64,000 nucleotides of DNA from Nemertoderma westbladi (GCA_032718475.1 JAUCBJ010008293.1:1-64000), one strand, 5' to 3'; shown: positions 46,735-58,130, numbered from the stretch's first letter. The notes: a model not told the origin generated them from the sequence alone. Numbers and translations are program-made.

Positions 46735-48175
46735 CCCGCAACCTCCCAACCTACCGATACAGTTTCACCACCGACGATGTCTCTCCCTCGACCGACTCCC
46801 CGCAACCTCCCAACCTACGGATACAGTTTCACCACCGACGATGTCTCTCCCTCGACCGACAACCTCCCAACCTACCGATACAGTTTCACCACCGACGATG
46901 TCTCTCCCTCGACCGACAACCTCCCAACCTACCTATACAGTTTCACCACCGACGATGTCTCTCCCTCGACCGACTCCCCGCAACCTCCCAACCTACCTAT
47001 ACAGTTTCACCACCGACGATGTCTCTCCCTCGACCGACTCCCCGCAACCTCCCAACCTACCGATACAGTTTCACCACCGACGATGTCTCTCCCTCGACCG
47101 ACTCCCCGCAACCTCCCAACCTACCGATACAGTTTCACCACCGACGATGTTTCTCCCTCGACCGACAACCTCCCAACCTACCGATACAGTTTCACCACCG
47201 ACGATGTCTCTCCCTCGACCGACAACCTCCCAACCTACCGATACAGTTTCACCACCGACGATGTCTCTCCCTCGACCGACAACCTCCCAACCTACCTATA
47301 CAGTTTCACCACCGACGATGTCTCTCCCTCGACCGACAACCTCCCAACCTACCGATACAGTTTCACCACCGACGATGTCTCTCCCTCGACCGACAACCTC
47401 CCAACCTACCTATACAGTTTCACCACCGACGATGTCTCTCCCTCGACCGACAACCTCCCAACCTACCGATACAGTTTCACCACCGACGATGTCTCTCCCT
47501 CGACCGACAACCTCCCAACCTACCTATACAGTTTCACCACCGACGATGTCTCTCCCTCGACCGACTCCCCGCAACCTCCCAACCTACCGATACAGTTTCA
47601 CCACCGCCGATGTCTCTCCCTCGACCGACAACCTCCCAACCTACCGATACAGTTTCACCACCGACGATGTCTCTCCCTCGACCGACAACCTCCCAACCTA
47701 CCTATACAGTTTCACCACCGACGATGTCTCTCCCTCGACCGACTCCCCGCAACCTCCCAACCTACCGATACAGTTTCACCACCGACGATGTCTCTCCCTC
47801 GACCGACAACCTCCCAACCTACCGATACAGTTTCACCACCGACGATGTCTCTCCCTCGACCGACTCCCCGCAACCTCCCAACCTACCGATACAGTTTCAC
47901 CACCGACGATGTCTCTCCCTCGACCGACAACCTCCCAACCTACCTATACAGTTTCACCACCGACGATGTCTCTCCCTCGACCGACTCCCCGCAACCTCCC
48001 AACCTACCGATACAGTTTCACCACCGACGATGTCTCTCCCTCGACCGACAACCTCCCAACCTACCTATACAGTTTCACCACCGACGATGTCTCTCCCTCG
48101 ACCGACTCCCCGCAACCTCCCAACCTACCGATACAGTTTCACCACCGACGATGTCTCTCCCTCGACCGACTCCGT
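46735..48175. repeat. 57/64-bp minisatellite, about 24 copies
   Basis: The core unit of 57 bp includes CTCCCAACCTACCGATACAG, TTTCACCACCGACGATG and TCTCTCCCTCGACCGAC. A 64-bp form adds CTCCCCG. The 57-bp form keeps frame and the 64-bp form shifts it, so long ORFs (up to 477 codons) switch between three peptide versions. That argues against a protein gene. It is much more GC-rich than its surroundings and follows the 24-bp array after only about 50 bases. Confidence 0.95.
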
Positions 48176-48637
48176 CTCCTATTGTCTCTCCTCCGTCGAT
48201 CCTCCTTTGATCTCCCACCTCGCTCCCTCGACCTGCTCCTTCTACGAGGGGAGCGCCGCTCCCAGGAGCTGCGACTGTGACGATCGCGGGAACGGTGTCT
48301 TCGATTATCTTCGGAATGGTTTCGTCGATCTTCGGAGACTTTTATCTGACTTTTTGTTACCTCGACCTAAAGGAAACAAGCAAAAACTTAAAATATTGTC
48401 TTTCCATCATTAAAATATTTTGCACGCTGCTCAATTCTGGTCAGTAAATATTTAATGCGTGGCATTGTTAACTAAAGCTCGAAATATATTAATAATTAAT
48501 AAAGAATGGAAAAAGTATAAGTATCCAAATTTTTTTTTAATTACATTAAAAGCAAAAGAATTTGTTTTGAATAAAAAATAATACAACACAATTGTTTTAG
48601 ACTTTAAAAAGTTGTGAGAATAATGTAAAATTCTAAA
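48176..48637. other. No gene seen
   Basis: The first 180 bases are still GC-rich, with TCGATC/TCCTC words like the preceding array. The rest is AT-rich and non-coding. Confidence 0.45.
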
Positions 48638-49013
48638 GTTTAAACGGAATCCCCATCCCGTAAAATCGGGATCCCGGATAAAAATGCAATACCGATCCCG
48701 ACTTTTTGTGTAAGGGGATCCCGAAGTATAAATAGTGAAGTAAATTTGTTGAATATCTGATAAATAGTTCCAGCAGAACGGGAGTGTTTTAATTATATCG
48801 AATTTTATGTCAGTAAACCAGCCAGTAATCAATTGAAAAATATTTTTAATAAATATAACTTTATCTTTCAGAAGTGTACGTGTACGATAAAGTCAGCCAA
48901 AACCAGCCACATACTTATAACTTCAAGCAGTTTAAGGAATTTAATCAGAATCAGTTTCCCGAAGGGTCCAATCCCGGTCCCGATCCCTAAAAGTCTGATC
49001 CCGTTTAAACACT
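48638..49013. mobile_element. Inverted-repeat element with GGGATCCCG motifs
   Basis: The left end reads GTTTAAACGGAATCCCCATC and the reverse-complemented right end reads GTGTTTAAACGGGATCAGAC. Inside each end are several short GGGATC/GATCCCG motifs in both orientations (48645-48728 and 48957-49008). It is 0.38 kb and non-coding, the same architecture as the other array-ended elements here. Confidence 0.6.
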
Positions 49014-49474
49014 AGCACATTGAACAGTTTGGTGACGCATATTGGAATATATACTACATTTGAACAAACACCACATCCCGGAATATAATACTGTTAGCTG
49101 AGATATGGGCGGAGATATATAAACATTTAGTAGTTCCAGCAGAATTTTTGTTTAAGGTACAATAAATTTAACTTGTTGTTCATCGGTTGTTTTTACGCCT
49201 TAGACTAAAATAACATTAATAATTTTTTAGAACGCATTGCTATGAAATTGTCGAATAATTTTTAGGGTTATATGTTAGATGGGTTTTCCAAATGAATGAA
49301 ACTTTACTCAAAATGATTTAAGATATTAGCAAAAGCACTGGTCTCCAGTCTTTCCCACCAAGCTCTCTGTTTTTCAAATTTCATGTAATATAAATCAATC
49401 TCGTAGATTTGCGGAGGGTTTTCGCATATAAAGATATATTCCAGGATATGGCGTAGTGCCAACATGATTGTACA
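49014..49474. other. No gene seen
   Basis: AT-rich with no exon recognised. Confidence 0.45.
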
Positions 49475-49690
49475 GCGTGGGGCGAGCCACAAAGTCAAGG
49501 TGAGCCTTAGGGATAACGGTGAAATTAGAGGACCGTCAATCGTCGTCACTTAAACGCTAATAAGTCGGTCAATCTTTGGTGAGATGGAACCAAACTTTGT
49601 ACACATAATCTATCTATATTATTATTATTGTTATTTATTTTATTGCCTGAAACTCAAAAGTAAAATTTTGAGGCAGCGCGGTGAGCCGTT
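49475..49690 (+). repeat. GTGGGGCGAGCCACG family repeat, copy
   Basis: GTGGGGCGAGCCACAAAGTC, CGCTAATAAGTCGGTCAATC and GGAACCAAACTTTGTACACA, in the same order as at 37290-37520. The distal half is diverged. Confidence 0.55.
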
Positions 49691-49742
49691 GTAGCCGACA
49701 CTGATTGGCTGCAATAAACGTCAGCAGACTCTCCGGATCTAC

Positions 49743-50328
49743 TACTACGATCGGCATGCTGCATTATATATATATTATATATATATATAAAGAATGCTGT
49801 GCCGGCTTGTCGACCAAATTGCGCCGCCACAACTCCCTATCACCCATGACATTTGCTAGATCATCCGCATCTTCAAGGCCAGTGTCCTTTAAGATGCGTC
49901 TCAAGAAAGTCATGGGCTGTCCACCATGCTTATTCACTCCATGAGGCTGCCAAAGTACAAGATTTTGCACTGGCTGGTCCTCACGGCGATAGCAATGTCC
50001 TGCAAAGCGGAAGCGATTTTGTTCTAGTGTCAAGCTTGGGGGAACCAATGAGACACCTCCAATGTTATATAGTGTCTGGTTGGAGATGTGTGCATTGTAC
50101 TTGATACAATGAACCCGGCGTAGCATTCTTGTGAATGTGCCATCCAGAGATTTGGTGTCCTCAGCAGTTAGAGCCCAGCATGGACTCCCATAGAGGAGTA
50201 CTGGTACTACTGCTGCTCTAAATAACCGGACTTTAAGTTTCCGATTAATTCTCGGTGACTTCCAAATCCTGGAAAGCCTATTCAAGGCTGCCCATGCCTT
50301 TCCCTTACGTATTCGAAGGTCCTCACCT
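49743..50328 (-). mobile_element. LINE insertion, 5'-truncated
   Basis: The same family as 30342-31476. GATCTAC at 49736-49742 and 50329-50335 is a probable 7-bp target duplication. A minus ORF (49764-50285 and upstream codons) reads RLSRIWKSPRINRKLKVRLF, RAAVVPVLLYGSPCWALTAE and FRFAGHCYRREDQPVQ without interruption. A TA microsatellite sits inside the 3' end (49765-49790), where the other copy has a short GC-containing sequence. Confidence 0.85.
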
Positions 50329-50337
50329 GATCTACAG

Positions 50338-50530
50338 ATTTAATCTAACCGCTTCGCAGGATATCGCTTTCACCGTGAGGACCAGCCAGTTCCGATATCC
50401 TGACTTTCATGAGACGCCTCTTAAAGGACACTGCAATAATCTCGCAAAATTCACTGCGTAGTTGTGGCGGTTGCAGTACAATTTTTTTTGTTAAGCCTGC
50501 ATAGTGATCTCGTTTATATTTATATAGTTC
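50338..50530 (+). pseudogene. LINE 3' fragment, opposite orientation
   Basis: The plus strand carries CGCTTTCACCGTGAGGACCA, GAGACGCCTCTTAAAGGACA and GTTGTGGCGGTTGCAGTAC. These are diverged counterparts of the 3' part of the LINE at 49743-50328, with internal deletions. It abuts that insertion head to head. Confidence 0.65.
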
Positions 50531-51235
50531 CTCGATAGACGGTCCTTAAATCGTACCGCTATGCTAAGGCTCTTCTAGACTACGTGCTGCGCGAAGGCCT
50601 CAAGAACATGTTCAATATGTCTGTTATGTATTACGGTAGAATCTATATCAATATGTACTGTACGAAGTTCTCTTTGGAGGTTCATGTATCTGTATTGTAC
50701 AGACTGAATTAATAGAGGCAAATTAGATTATAATTTGTACGATAGGCGAGTAAAGAAATGATAAATTGGAAGTGAATTGTTAAAAAAAAAATTAGATAGA
50801 CTCCATTCTACCCATTTATTCAATTTATAACAGCCTATAGAGAATAAAATAGAAGCTCGTATTGGGTACCTGAAGCCAAACTGTTGATGAATACGATGTT
50901 GTCTTTAACAATATCAGAAGCCATATCATCATCATCTTCTTAACTTCTCTTTAGACACTGGATTAAACATTTGCTCCCAAGGTTCAAGATTATTTAGACT
51001 GATATATTTACCCACCTTTACACTGGAGTCACTCGGCTACCAGTTCTGTTCCCATGGAGACTTATGTAAACAACACGAACAAATATTATGTGTGTTCTCT
51101 ATAATTGACTACAATAGGCATAAAACGCTAAAATTGTAATATTATTATTAATTAAATAAGTAATTATTACACCAATATATAATACTGTAGTTAGTTATTT
51201 ATTTTCATATTATTATAAAATTTGTTGGGCACAGC
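50531..51235. other. No gene seen
   Basis: AT-rich. A GTGCTGCGCGAAGGCC repeat end lies at 50581. No exon can be supported. Confidence 0.4.
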
Positions 51236-51335
51236 AAGTCGGCAATGACGTCCAGATGGGATCGAACTGGTGACCTCCGGGTTGGAAGACTATGGCACTC
51301 TAACCATCTGCTGCCACTGCGCTCAACCCTACTGC
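51236..51335 (-). mobile_element. tRNA-derived SINE head
   Basis: The minus strand has GGTTAGAGTGCCATAG (A-box-like) and, about 35 bases on, CCAGTTCGATCCCATC (B-box), with CTTCCAA where an anticodon loop would fall. The arms do not form a full cloverleaf, so this is a SINE or tRNA pseudogene rather than a tRNA gene. Confidence 0.6.
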
Positions 51336-51805
51336 AGTAGTCGTCTTAACAACGAAGTAACTTAAGTACGTCTTTAACAACTCGCTACAATGAAGGGGTA
51401 GCGTATAACGAAACGAAAATAAGCATATTTGGCAATAACGAAACGAATAAATAACGTAACGAAAAAACGAAGTAAAACTGTTTCGTTAAATTAAAAAGTT
51501 ATTAATCATTATGATATAAATTTATTAATATATAAAAATAATTGAAAAATAATAAATAATAATATGATATGATATTATCTTTAATAGTTGTAGGTTGTAG
51601 AAAGTATTTCCTTTAATTAATACAGCCAACCTTTATTGCCCACCAGGTTCTCCTTTATACCACTGCAATGGAACAGCCTAGAGCGGACTACTACAGTAGA
51701 ACTGTAATAAGGAACTAAGGCAATACTGATAGTAAATTAGTACCGGTACTACACCCAATAGAGCAACTGGTATACCTGGTATTCCATCTGCCGGGACGTT
51801 ACGTA

Positions 51806-51818
51806 TGTTATATACCAG

Positions 51819-51850
<32 letters not shown>

Positions 51851-51868
51851 ATATACCAGTATATATAG
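51806..51868. repeat. AT-rich perfect palindrome
   Basis: TATACCAGTATATATATATA, mirrored after a central ATTAT by TATATATATACCAGTATATA. It lies just before the GTACCGG array and is a candidate cruciform. Confidence 0.7.
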
Positions 51869-51915
51869 TGTAAAAACCTAAAAGGAGACAAACCGCAAAA
51901 AGTTGTGAGGTGTCA

Positions 51916-52753
51916 ACGGTACCGGTACCGGTTAGCGGTGTACCGGTACCGGTTAGCGGTGTACAGGTACCGGTTAGCGGTGTACCGGTACCGGTTGGCG
52001 GTGTACCGGTACCGGTTGGCGGTGTACCGGTACCGGTTAGTGGTGTACCGGTACCGGTTAGCGGTGTACCGGTACCGGTTAGCGGTGTACCGGTACCGGT
52101 TAGCGGTATACCGGTACCGGTTAGCGGTGTACCGGTACCGGTTAGCGGTGTACCGGTACCGGTTAGCGGTGTACCGGTACCGGTGTACCGGTACCGGTTA
52201 GCGGTGTACCGGTACCGGTTAGCGGTGTACCGGTACCGGTGTACCGGTACCGGTTAGCGGTGTACCGGTACCGGTTAGCGGTGTACCGGTACCGGTTAGC
52301 GGTGTACCGGTACCGGTTAGCGGTGTACAGGTACCGGTTAGCGGTGTACCGGTACCGGTGTACCGGTATCGGTTAGCGGTGTACCGGCACCGGTTAGCGG
52401 TGTACCGGTACCGGTTAGCGGTGTACCGGTACCGGTTAGCGGTGTACCGGTACCGGTTAGCGGTGTACCGGTACCGGTTAGCGGTGTACAGGTACCGGTT
52501 AGCGGTGTACCGGTACCGGTATCGGTTAGCGGTGTACCGGCACCGGTTAGCGGAGTACCGGTACCGGTTAGCGGTGTACCGGTACCGGTTAGCGGTGTAC
52601 AGGTACCGGTTAGCGGTGTACCGGTACCGGTTAGCGGTGTACCGGTACCGGTTAGCGGTGTACCGGTACCGGTTAGCGGTGTACCGGTACCGGTTAGCGG
52701 TGTACCGGTACCGGTTAGCGGTGTACCGGTACCGGTTAGCGGTGTACCGGTAT
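51916..52753. repeat. 21-bp GTACCGG minisatellite, about 38 copies
   Basis: The unit is GTACCGGTACCGGTTAGCGG plus T, with single-base variants (TTGGC, ACAGG, CGGCAC) and occasional fused GTACCGGTACCGGTGTACC units. The 21-bp period keeps reading frame, giving VYRYRLA and GVPVPVS peptide ORFs that are artefacts. Confidence 0.96.
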
Positions 52754-52998
52754 ATTGATAGAATTAATGTACTACATTATACTATATTGTATTCTGTATT
52801 GTAAACTTTTATTTTATAAAATTAAAATTTTACAACAAAACGAAACTAAAATAAAAACGAATTAATCTGCGATAAGAAACCAAAAATTCATAGATTGAAA
52901 AAAAAACGAAACGAATATATATATATATTTGATTGGATTTGTAAAAACGAAACGAAATACAAATTTCTTACGTTTCGTTTCGTTATGCCATCCCTGGT

Positions 52999-53298
52999 GA
53001 AATTTAACCACGAACCATCACAGCCACAATGATTAATTAATTAAACACTCTAACTACTAATTTAGGAGGACTGTTACACCCATAGAGAAATGCGACCGGT
53101 TATTTTTTTTAAATTCATTAAACTGGTGTTTAGTGTGAATGAGTGGTTTCATATTAAGTTGGGAACAGCTTAACAAACTCTAAAAACTATATAAGTAACT
53201 TATTATTATGAATTAGAAATTATTCTATCGGATATATATTATATACCTGAGGAGATGACGAGTAGCCAAGCAACCGGAGCCCCGCGTTACATACTCAC
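52999..53298. other. Intron of the LUC7-like gene
   Basis: Follows the donor at 53298. No RS-rich continuation of the LUC7 tail is recognised here. Confidence 0.4.
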
Positions 53299-53640
53299 CT
53301 TGGCAGCATCGGAGGTCGCCGTCCCTCTACCACCACCATCGCGGGTATCCGTCGCCCCGTACAACTCTAACCTCAACTCCCGGGCGCTTTTACGCAGCAT
53401 ATCGAACCCGATGTGTTGCTTCCCGTTGGCGTGGTCGTCCACGCGGGTCGGCGCGTCGTTCATCACCAGGAAACAGCCGCACACCTCGCAGACCTCCATC
53501 AGTTTGGTCTGGTTGGTGTACTTCTCGTCGGTGGCCTGTTGTCGCTCTCTCGCTTTCAGCAGATGGTCGCACTCTGACAGCTTCTGTTGGGCGGCGTCGA
53601 CTAGACCATCGGAACCCAGACGTTCCACATCGTCGAGAAT
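53299..53640 (-). CDS. LUC7-like splicing factor, exon 3
   Basis: Acceptor TTGGCGTTTAG before 53640 and a strong donor AAG|GTGAGT after 53299. It has 114 codons in phase 0 at both ends. It encodes a helical, charged linker (ILDDVERLGSDGLVDAAQQK, then LSECDHLLKARERQQATDEK). The second LUC7 zinc finger follows, MEVCEVCGCFLVMNDAPTRV then DDHANGKQHIGF, with the C-x2-C...H-x5-H ligands all present. LUC7 proteins are U1 snRNP subunits that stabilise 5' splice-site pairing. The sequence most resembles LUC7L3 (CROP). Confidence 0.9.
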
Positions 53641-53755
53641 CTAAACGCCAACAACGGGCTATCAGTATCTATAGTAACTGAGTAAAAATACAAAGACGGC
53701 TGGTAGCTATACTGCTATAGTAACTGAAAACCGAGTAAACAAACAAACTAACATC

Positions 53756-53900
53756 TTGTATTTTAGTCTGCAACACATCGGACTGCGGTTCCTTCCTCCC
53801 GTCAGGAGTTCTCACCAAGGCTGTTGAACCGCACAATCTCAGCCTTTCCTGCCCCTGTCTAATACGGCCGTCGCATTTGCTGATAATGCTCTGTATAAAT
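53756..53900 (-). CDS. LUC7-like splicing factor, exon 2
   Basis: Acceptor GTAATCCCCATAG before 53900, donor GAT|GTTAGT after 53756. It supplies one base to complete the codon from exon 1, and ends in phase 0. The peptide RFIQSIISKCDGRIRQGQER matches the helix after the first zinc finger of LUC7L3 (R-x-L-Q-S-L-L...R-R-I-R-R-G). The middle (STALVRTPDGRKEPQ) is variable. Lengths of exons 1 and 2 sum to exactly 136 codons, supporting the junctions. Confidence 0.85.
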
Positions 53901-53967
53901 CTATGGGGATTACAAATATTATAGAATAAAAATTGGGTAGACCTAAAATGTTGCAGTGTTATTATGG

Positions 53968-54100
53968 AAAGGAGCAGGTTACAGTGGCACGTTATTTTAA
54001 CCAAAACAATTAACTAAACACAATAGAACAGGTTACAGTTTTATTTTTGAGAGTTTATCAGCTGTTATTTGCGTCGAAATTCCCCTATTTAGTAGCCTAC
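53968..54100 (+). repeat. Interspersed AACCAAAACAAT repeat, copy 6
   Basis: TGGAAAGGAGCAGGTTACAG, GTTATTTTAACCAAAACAAT, ATAGAACAGGTTACAGTTTT and CAGCTGTTATTTGCGTCG. It lies in the first intron of the LUC7-like gene. Confidence 0.7.
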
Positions 54101-54346
54101 AGTCTGACAGTAGTCTGGTAGTACAGTAGTACAGTACCGGTAGTACAGTACTGTTGTAGTGTTGCTGTATTGCCTCCCCAAAATGCCAGTGGAGCGATCA
54201 GACGATTACAGGATTAGGCCTACAGGAGTGGACAATTGCAGAATTGAACGTTGAAAGGCCTGTTCTCCTTGAAGAAAGAACCGACAAGTGGACAGACCAG
54301 TAAGTCAGTAAGTGGGAAGTGCGGTCTGGTCTGTTTACAGTCTAAC

Positions 54347-54609
54347 CTGAGAAAATCGTCCTCATAACGAAGACGTTTGTACCGAGAACTCTTCTTATAT
54401 TCTTCAACCAGTGCTGGGTCGTGGACCAGAGGACATGGCCCGAGGTCGCTTTTCGTGTTATTGAATAATGACATTGGACAATATGCTACCAGAAAGTATT
54501 TGCAAACACTCTCATCATCAAACCCAATCTTATAACCTTCTTCATTAGGAAGCAGGTTTCGGTTGGTTCCCATCAATTCATTTAGCAAATCTCGCGCTGC
54601 GTCACACAT
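54347..54609 (-). CDS. LUC7-like splicing factor, exon 1
   Basis: ATG at 54609. The protein starts MCDAARDLLNELMGTNRNLL, the conserved LUC7 N-terminal helix (...LLDELMG.DRN). The first zinc finger follows: ESVCKYFLVAYCPMSLFNNT, then KSDLGPCPLVHD, with the C...C...C-x3-H ligands present. SSRYKRLRYEDDFLR follows. The donor CTCAG|GTTAGA leaves two bases of an Arg codon. The sequence between 54610 and 54780 should hold the 5'UTR or promoter; no element is distinct. The Arg/Ser-rich tail expected for LUC7L3 is not found, so the gene continues below 53299 or outside the window. Confidence 0.9.
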
Positions 54610-54824
54610 TGTGTGATTTTACAAGAATATTAACAGTAACAATAAACATCTGAACATAAATGAATACTGCTGTACTGGAATACTGTAGGCGTATTACTGT
54701 ACTATAATATTAGGAGAGGCCTATAGCTGTAGGACAGTAGGATAGTTAAAACTTCTCTGTCTTTATCTGATCAGCTGATATAACGGATGACGGTATCTGA
54801 TACTTCGCGCTTGTTCCACCTTGG

Positions 54825-54985
54825 TGCAGTGCCATCTTGGTGTAGTGGTTAGATTGAATTCATATCTCTGTGAGGTTGTGGATTCAACCCCCGCATGGGG
54901 GCCAAGGTAGTTTTCGTTTCGGCACGAATGTCTTGAAGGGTTTAGCCAGGCATCTCCTCTGCCTTGCCGTGCCTTGCCCTTAAAT
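54825..54985 (+). mobile_element. tRNA-derived SINE, second copy
   Basis: CATCTTGGTGTAGTGGTTAG (A-box), GTGGATTCAACCCCCGCATG (diverged B-box) and GTTTTCGTTTCGGCACGAAT, the same order as the copy at 12406-12680. It is 3'-truncated and lies just upstream of the LUC7-like gene start. Confidence 0.75.
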
Positions 54986-56103
54986 GGTTGCAAAATGACC
55001 ACTGCCCATTCCCAGCGAAAAAAAGAACATCAGAAAGGAATTTGGCCAATTCGCTATCATTAGGGAACTTTCGTATTTTCGACCATCTTCCCAAAACAGT
55101 CCGCCTCTGTAAACCTGCTCCTGGGTGTTGGCGTTTTCCGCCAACATTTTTAAATGGTGTGTATTCGATAATATATTTAAGGGCTATGCACTTGAAATTT
55201 ATTGACTTTTCCTAAAATTTACTGGCGAATCTCGTAGTGTCATTTATGTTTTTGTACGATTGTTAGTTTTTTTGCAAATGAGATTTTATCAAAGGGAAGT
55301 CAAGAATTTTATTCAAATTTACAAAAATAATTCTTGGTGCTGTCACTATTATTATTCCTAAATTCTGGTTGGACAATGTCTTACTTAGCCTTGGCATCCA
55401 ATCAAATACCAAACTATTCAACCAGTTTTACCAGCGAGACACATTATTTAATTGAATTAAATAATTACAAGTGAAGGTAAAGGTAACACAAAGCCTTTTG
55501 TTTACTTCATACTGGAATTGAGAAACCTGAAACACACAGCTGGATAGAAAACTGGGTAGATATCTGCAGACAAGTTTTCATCTAAGGATTTATTGAATTA
55601 AGTCACCAGGAGTCTAGAACTGCCTCCAGCAAAGCAAATTAGGTTGGCTTCCCAGGTTGTTGTTGTTGCAGACAAACTACAATACGAATTTAATTATCCA
55701 TTCCCCTGGACCCACATTGGCACATTTTGGTCCAAGTTACAATAGCCCTCTGGGATAGCGGCGCACATCAAAGCTAGCCAACAACTACCGTTATAAAATG
55801 TCAATCAAAATCAATCAAAATGGGAAGTACTCTGGTGTAATATGTGCGTCGAAAAGGGCGTTTTCTTGTTGGTTCTGCTAACTATTGTGCTGTGCACTGC
55901 TGCTACTTAGTCTTCCTTCCACCTGTGCCTTTATACTGTAATCTATAATGTTTTAAAGAAGTGATCTCTCTTTTTATTGGCTGATAAATGTAGTAGAAAA
56001 AACAAATATTAGGCACGAGACGAGAACACAAAACACGAATACAAACACAAAACAATTAACAAAACAATTAAAAACTATACTTTGTTAAACAAGTATTTAG
56101 TAT
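54986..56103. other. No gene seen
   Basis: No coding-like ORF or repeat recognised up to the retroelement. Confidence 0.45.
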
Positions 56104-58130
56104 TTGATGTATTTAATCGGGTGTAATCTGTCGGGTGTCCCTGTCACAAGTTTGTCGGGTGTCCCTGTCACTGCCACCAATCTGTCGGGTGTCCCTGTCA
56201 CCGCCACCAATCTGTCGGGTGTCCCTGTCACCGGTCTGTCGGGTGTCCCTGTCATCGGTCTGTCGGGTGTCCCTGTCACCAGTTTTTCGTGTGTCCCTGT
56301 TACCGGTCTGTCGGGTGTCCTTCTCCCTGTCACCGCCACCAGTCTATCGGATGTCCCTGTCACCAGACTGTCGGGTGTCCCTGTCACCGGTCTGTCGGGT
56401 GTCCTTCTCCCTGTCACTGCTAGCAGTCGGTCGGATGTCCGTGTCACCAGTCTGTCGGATGTCCCTGTCACCGGTCTGTCAGGTGTCCCTGTCACCGCCA
56501 CAAGTCTGTCGGATGCCCCTGTCACCAGTCTGTCGGGTGGCAACCATTGCTGTAGCTGCAGCGCATCTGGGGGGCGTTGCACTAGGTGTGTATGCGCAAA
56601 GGAAGGGCGTCACTGCACTATTTGTGGTCCGCTGTTGGTGGGGAGATGTGAGAATTTCATTGGTCCCATTAACCCTAAACCCATTCCTGACCTTCCCCGG
56701 GTTTGTCCAGTAGTCCGTCAAAGGCCTTCTTCAATGTTGACAACAAGGTCACCAACGATATCTTGGTTCGGACAACCAATACCTGCCCCAGCTTTCTTAG
56801 ACACATTACATCGAGTGTACAATGTGATAGTCCATTGGCGATCGAATTTGTTTCTTCTTCCCCCAGGCGCGGCCGGTCGCGAGGTCGTTTCCGAGATGTC
56901 ACGGCTCCTCAACATGTTCAGTGGCGACTTCGGACTCGAGGATGCTGCTCTAACGGCGTTAATGATTCTCCCCGCCCTCCTCCTACAGAAACCATCCCGC
57001 TCATCGAACGCAGCGACCCACCGACGAGTTTTAGAACGTCGCATGAAATCTTGGAAACTCGGCCGGTTTGAAGAACTTCTCCAAGAGGCCAGCGCAATCC
57101 AAGCCCACCTCAAACGTGGTTCCTCCCGCGTGGCAACCATCCATAATAATGCAGCTGAGCGCGCTTTCTGCCGGCACATGCTGGTCGGCAATGTGAGTGC
57201 AGCCGTTCGTAGTCTAGACGAGCTGTCTAAGGGAGGGTTACTTAAACTTAGCCAGATAGTTACAGATAAGAACGGAGTCACTAAAACTGTGAAGGAGTTT
57301 CTGTTGGACAAACATCCCCCTGCAGAAACAGCAGACAATACGACATTGCTGGAGGGATTTGATCGGGCACCTGAGTTCCATGGAGTTATATTCGAGAAGA
57401 TTGACGCCCAGTTGGTTCTCACTAGCCTCCTTCATATTAACGGGAATGCTGCTGGCCCTTCCGGTCTCAACGTCCAGGGATGGAAGTACATTGCCACCCG
57501 ATTCCGGGGAGCCTCTTCTGAGCTATGTTCAAGCATCGCCATGGCAGCGAGAAAGGTTGCCCAAACACCAATTGACTCTGGTCGTCTCTCATCGTTACTC
57601 TCGGCTCGCCTGGTTGCTATAGATAAGTGCCCGGGCGTCAGGCCGATTGGCATAGGGGAGGTACTCCGACGCATTATTGGAAAGTCAATCATTGCGAGCG
57701 TCTCGGATGATCTACAGACTGTTGGTGGCTCAGTACAGTTATGTTGCGGGCAGAAAGCGGGGATTGAACACGCCGTACATAGTCTAAATGACGCGTTTGA
57801 CAGCGACGGGTGCGAGGCGGTTCTACAAGTGGACGCAAACAATGCGTTTAATTCATTAAACCGCAGCGCTGCGACACACAATATCGGCATCGTTTGTCCT
57901 TCCCTTAAGACTGCGGTTTCCAACTGCTACGCCCAGCCAACTAAACTGTTTATCGGGGGCGAGTTTATATACTCGTCCGAGGGTTTTACCCAGGGCGACC
58001 CTCTCGCCATGCCGAGCTACGCCGTTGGGACGATCCCGCTGTTAGATGAGCTGGAGGAAGCGTCCAGCGTGAACCAGAAGTGGTATGCGGACGACGGGAA
58101 TGCGGCCGGAACGCTGTCTGAGCTCCAGGA
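56104..58130 (+). CDS. RLE retroelement ORF, N-terminal and RT part
   Basis: The frame is open from 56104. The first 145 residues are made of 8-10-residue repeats (LSGVPVTG), from a 24-bp minisatellite. Then CCSCSASGGRCTRCVCAKEG and RHCTICG...GRCEN form a dense Cys motif (residues about 149-182), resembling a CXC/CRC-type zinc-binding motif. RT blocks follow: AGPSGLNVQGW (motif 1), LVAIDKCPGVRPIGIGEVLR (motif 2), VLQVDANNAFNSLNR (motif A Asp, about residue 575), EGFTQGDPLAM (motif B) and KWYADDGNAAG (motif C, residues about 660-664). Both catalytic Asp positions are intact. After LSELQ the frame breaks, and the following 57 codons in this frame are out-of-frame readthrough. The true start codon is unclear. 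Confidence 0.85.
56128..56540 (+). repeat. 24-bp in-frame repeat in retroelement ORF
   Basis: About 16 units of CTGTCGGGTGTCCCTGTCAC plus four bases. Some carry a GCCACCAAT or CTTCTCC insertion that keeps frame. Every insertion seen is a multiple of three, so the repeat stays in frame with the RT ORF. Confidence 0.9.

Larger units (their letters stand above)
51391..52998. mobile_element. hAT-like inverted-repeat element with AACGAAACG arrays
   Basis: The left end is AAGGGGTAGCGTATAACGAA and the reverse-complemented right end is CAGGGATGGCATAACGAAAC. CAGGG-type starts and short subterminal repeats are typical of hAT-like DNA transposons. AACGAAACG motifs recur near both ends (51407-51485 and 52850-52982) in opposite orientations. 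The centre is AT-rich, with a GTACCGG minisatellite and no transposase. No 8-bp duplication was seen. Confidence 0.6.

Noticed and set aside
46777-48210. 477-codon Pro/Ser/Thr-rich mucin-like ORF
   Set aside because: Units of 57 and 64 bp shift the frame among three versions, and three overlapping ORFs are equally long, so protein-level selection is not indicated.
50870-50924. Possible short first exon on minus (MASDIVKDNIVFINSLAS before CAG|GTACCC)
   Set aside because: 18 codons with a weak donor and no recognisable partner exon; not enough support.
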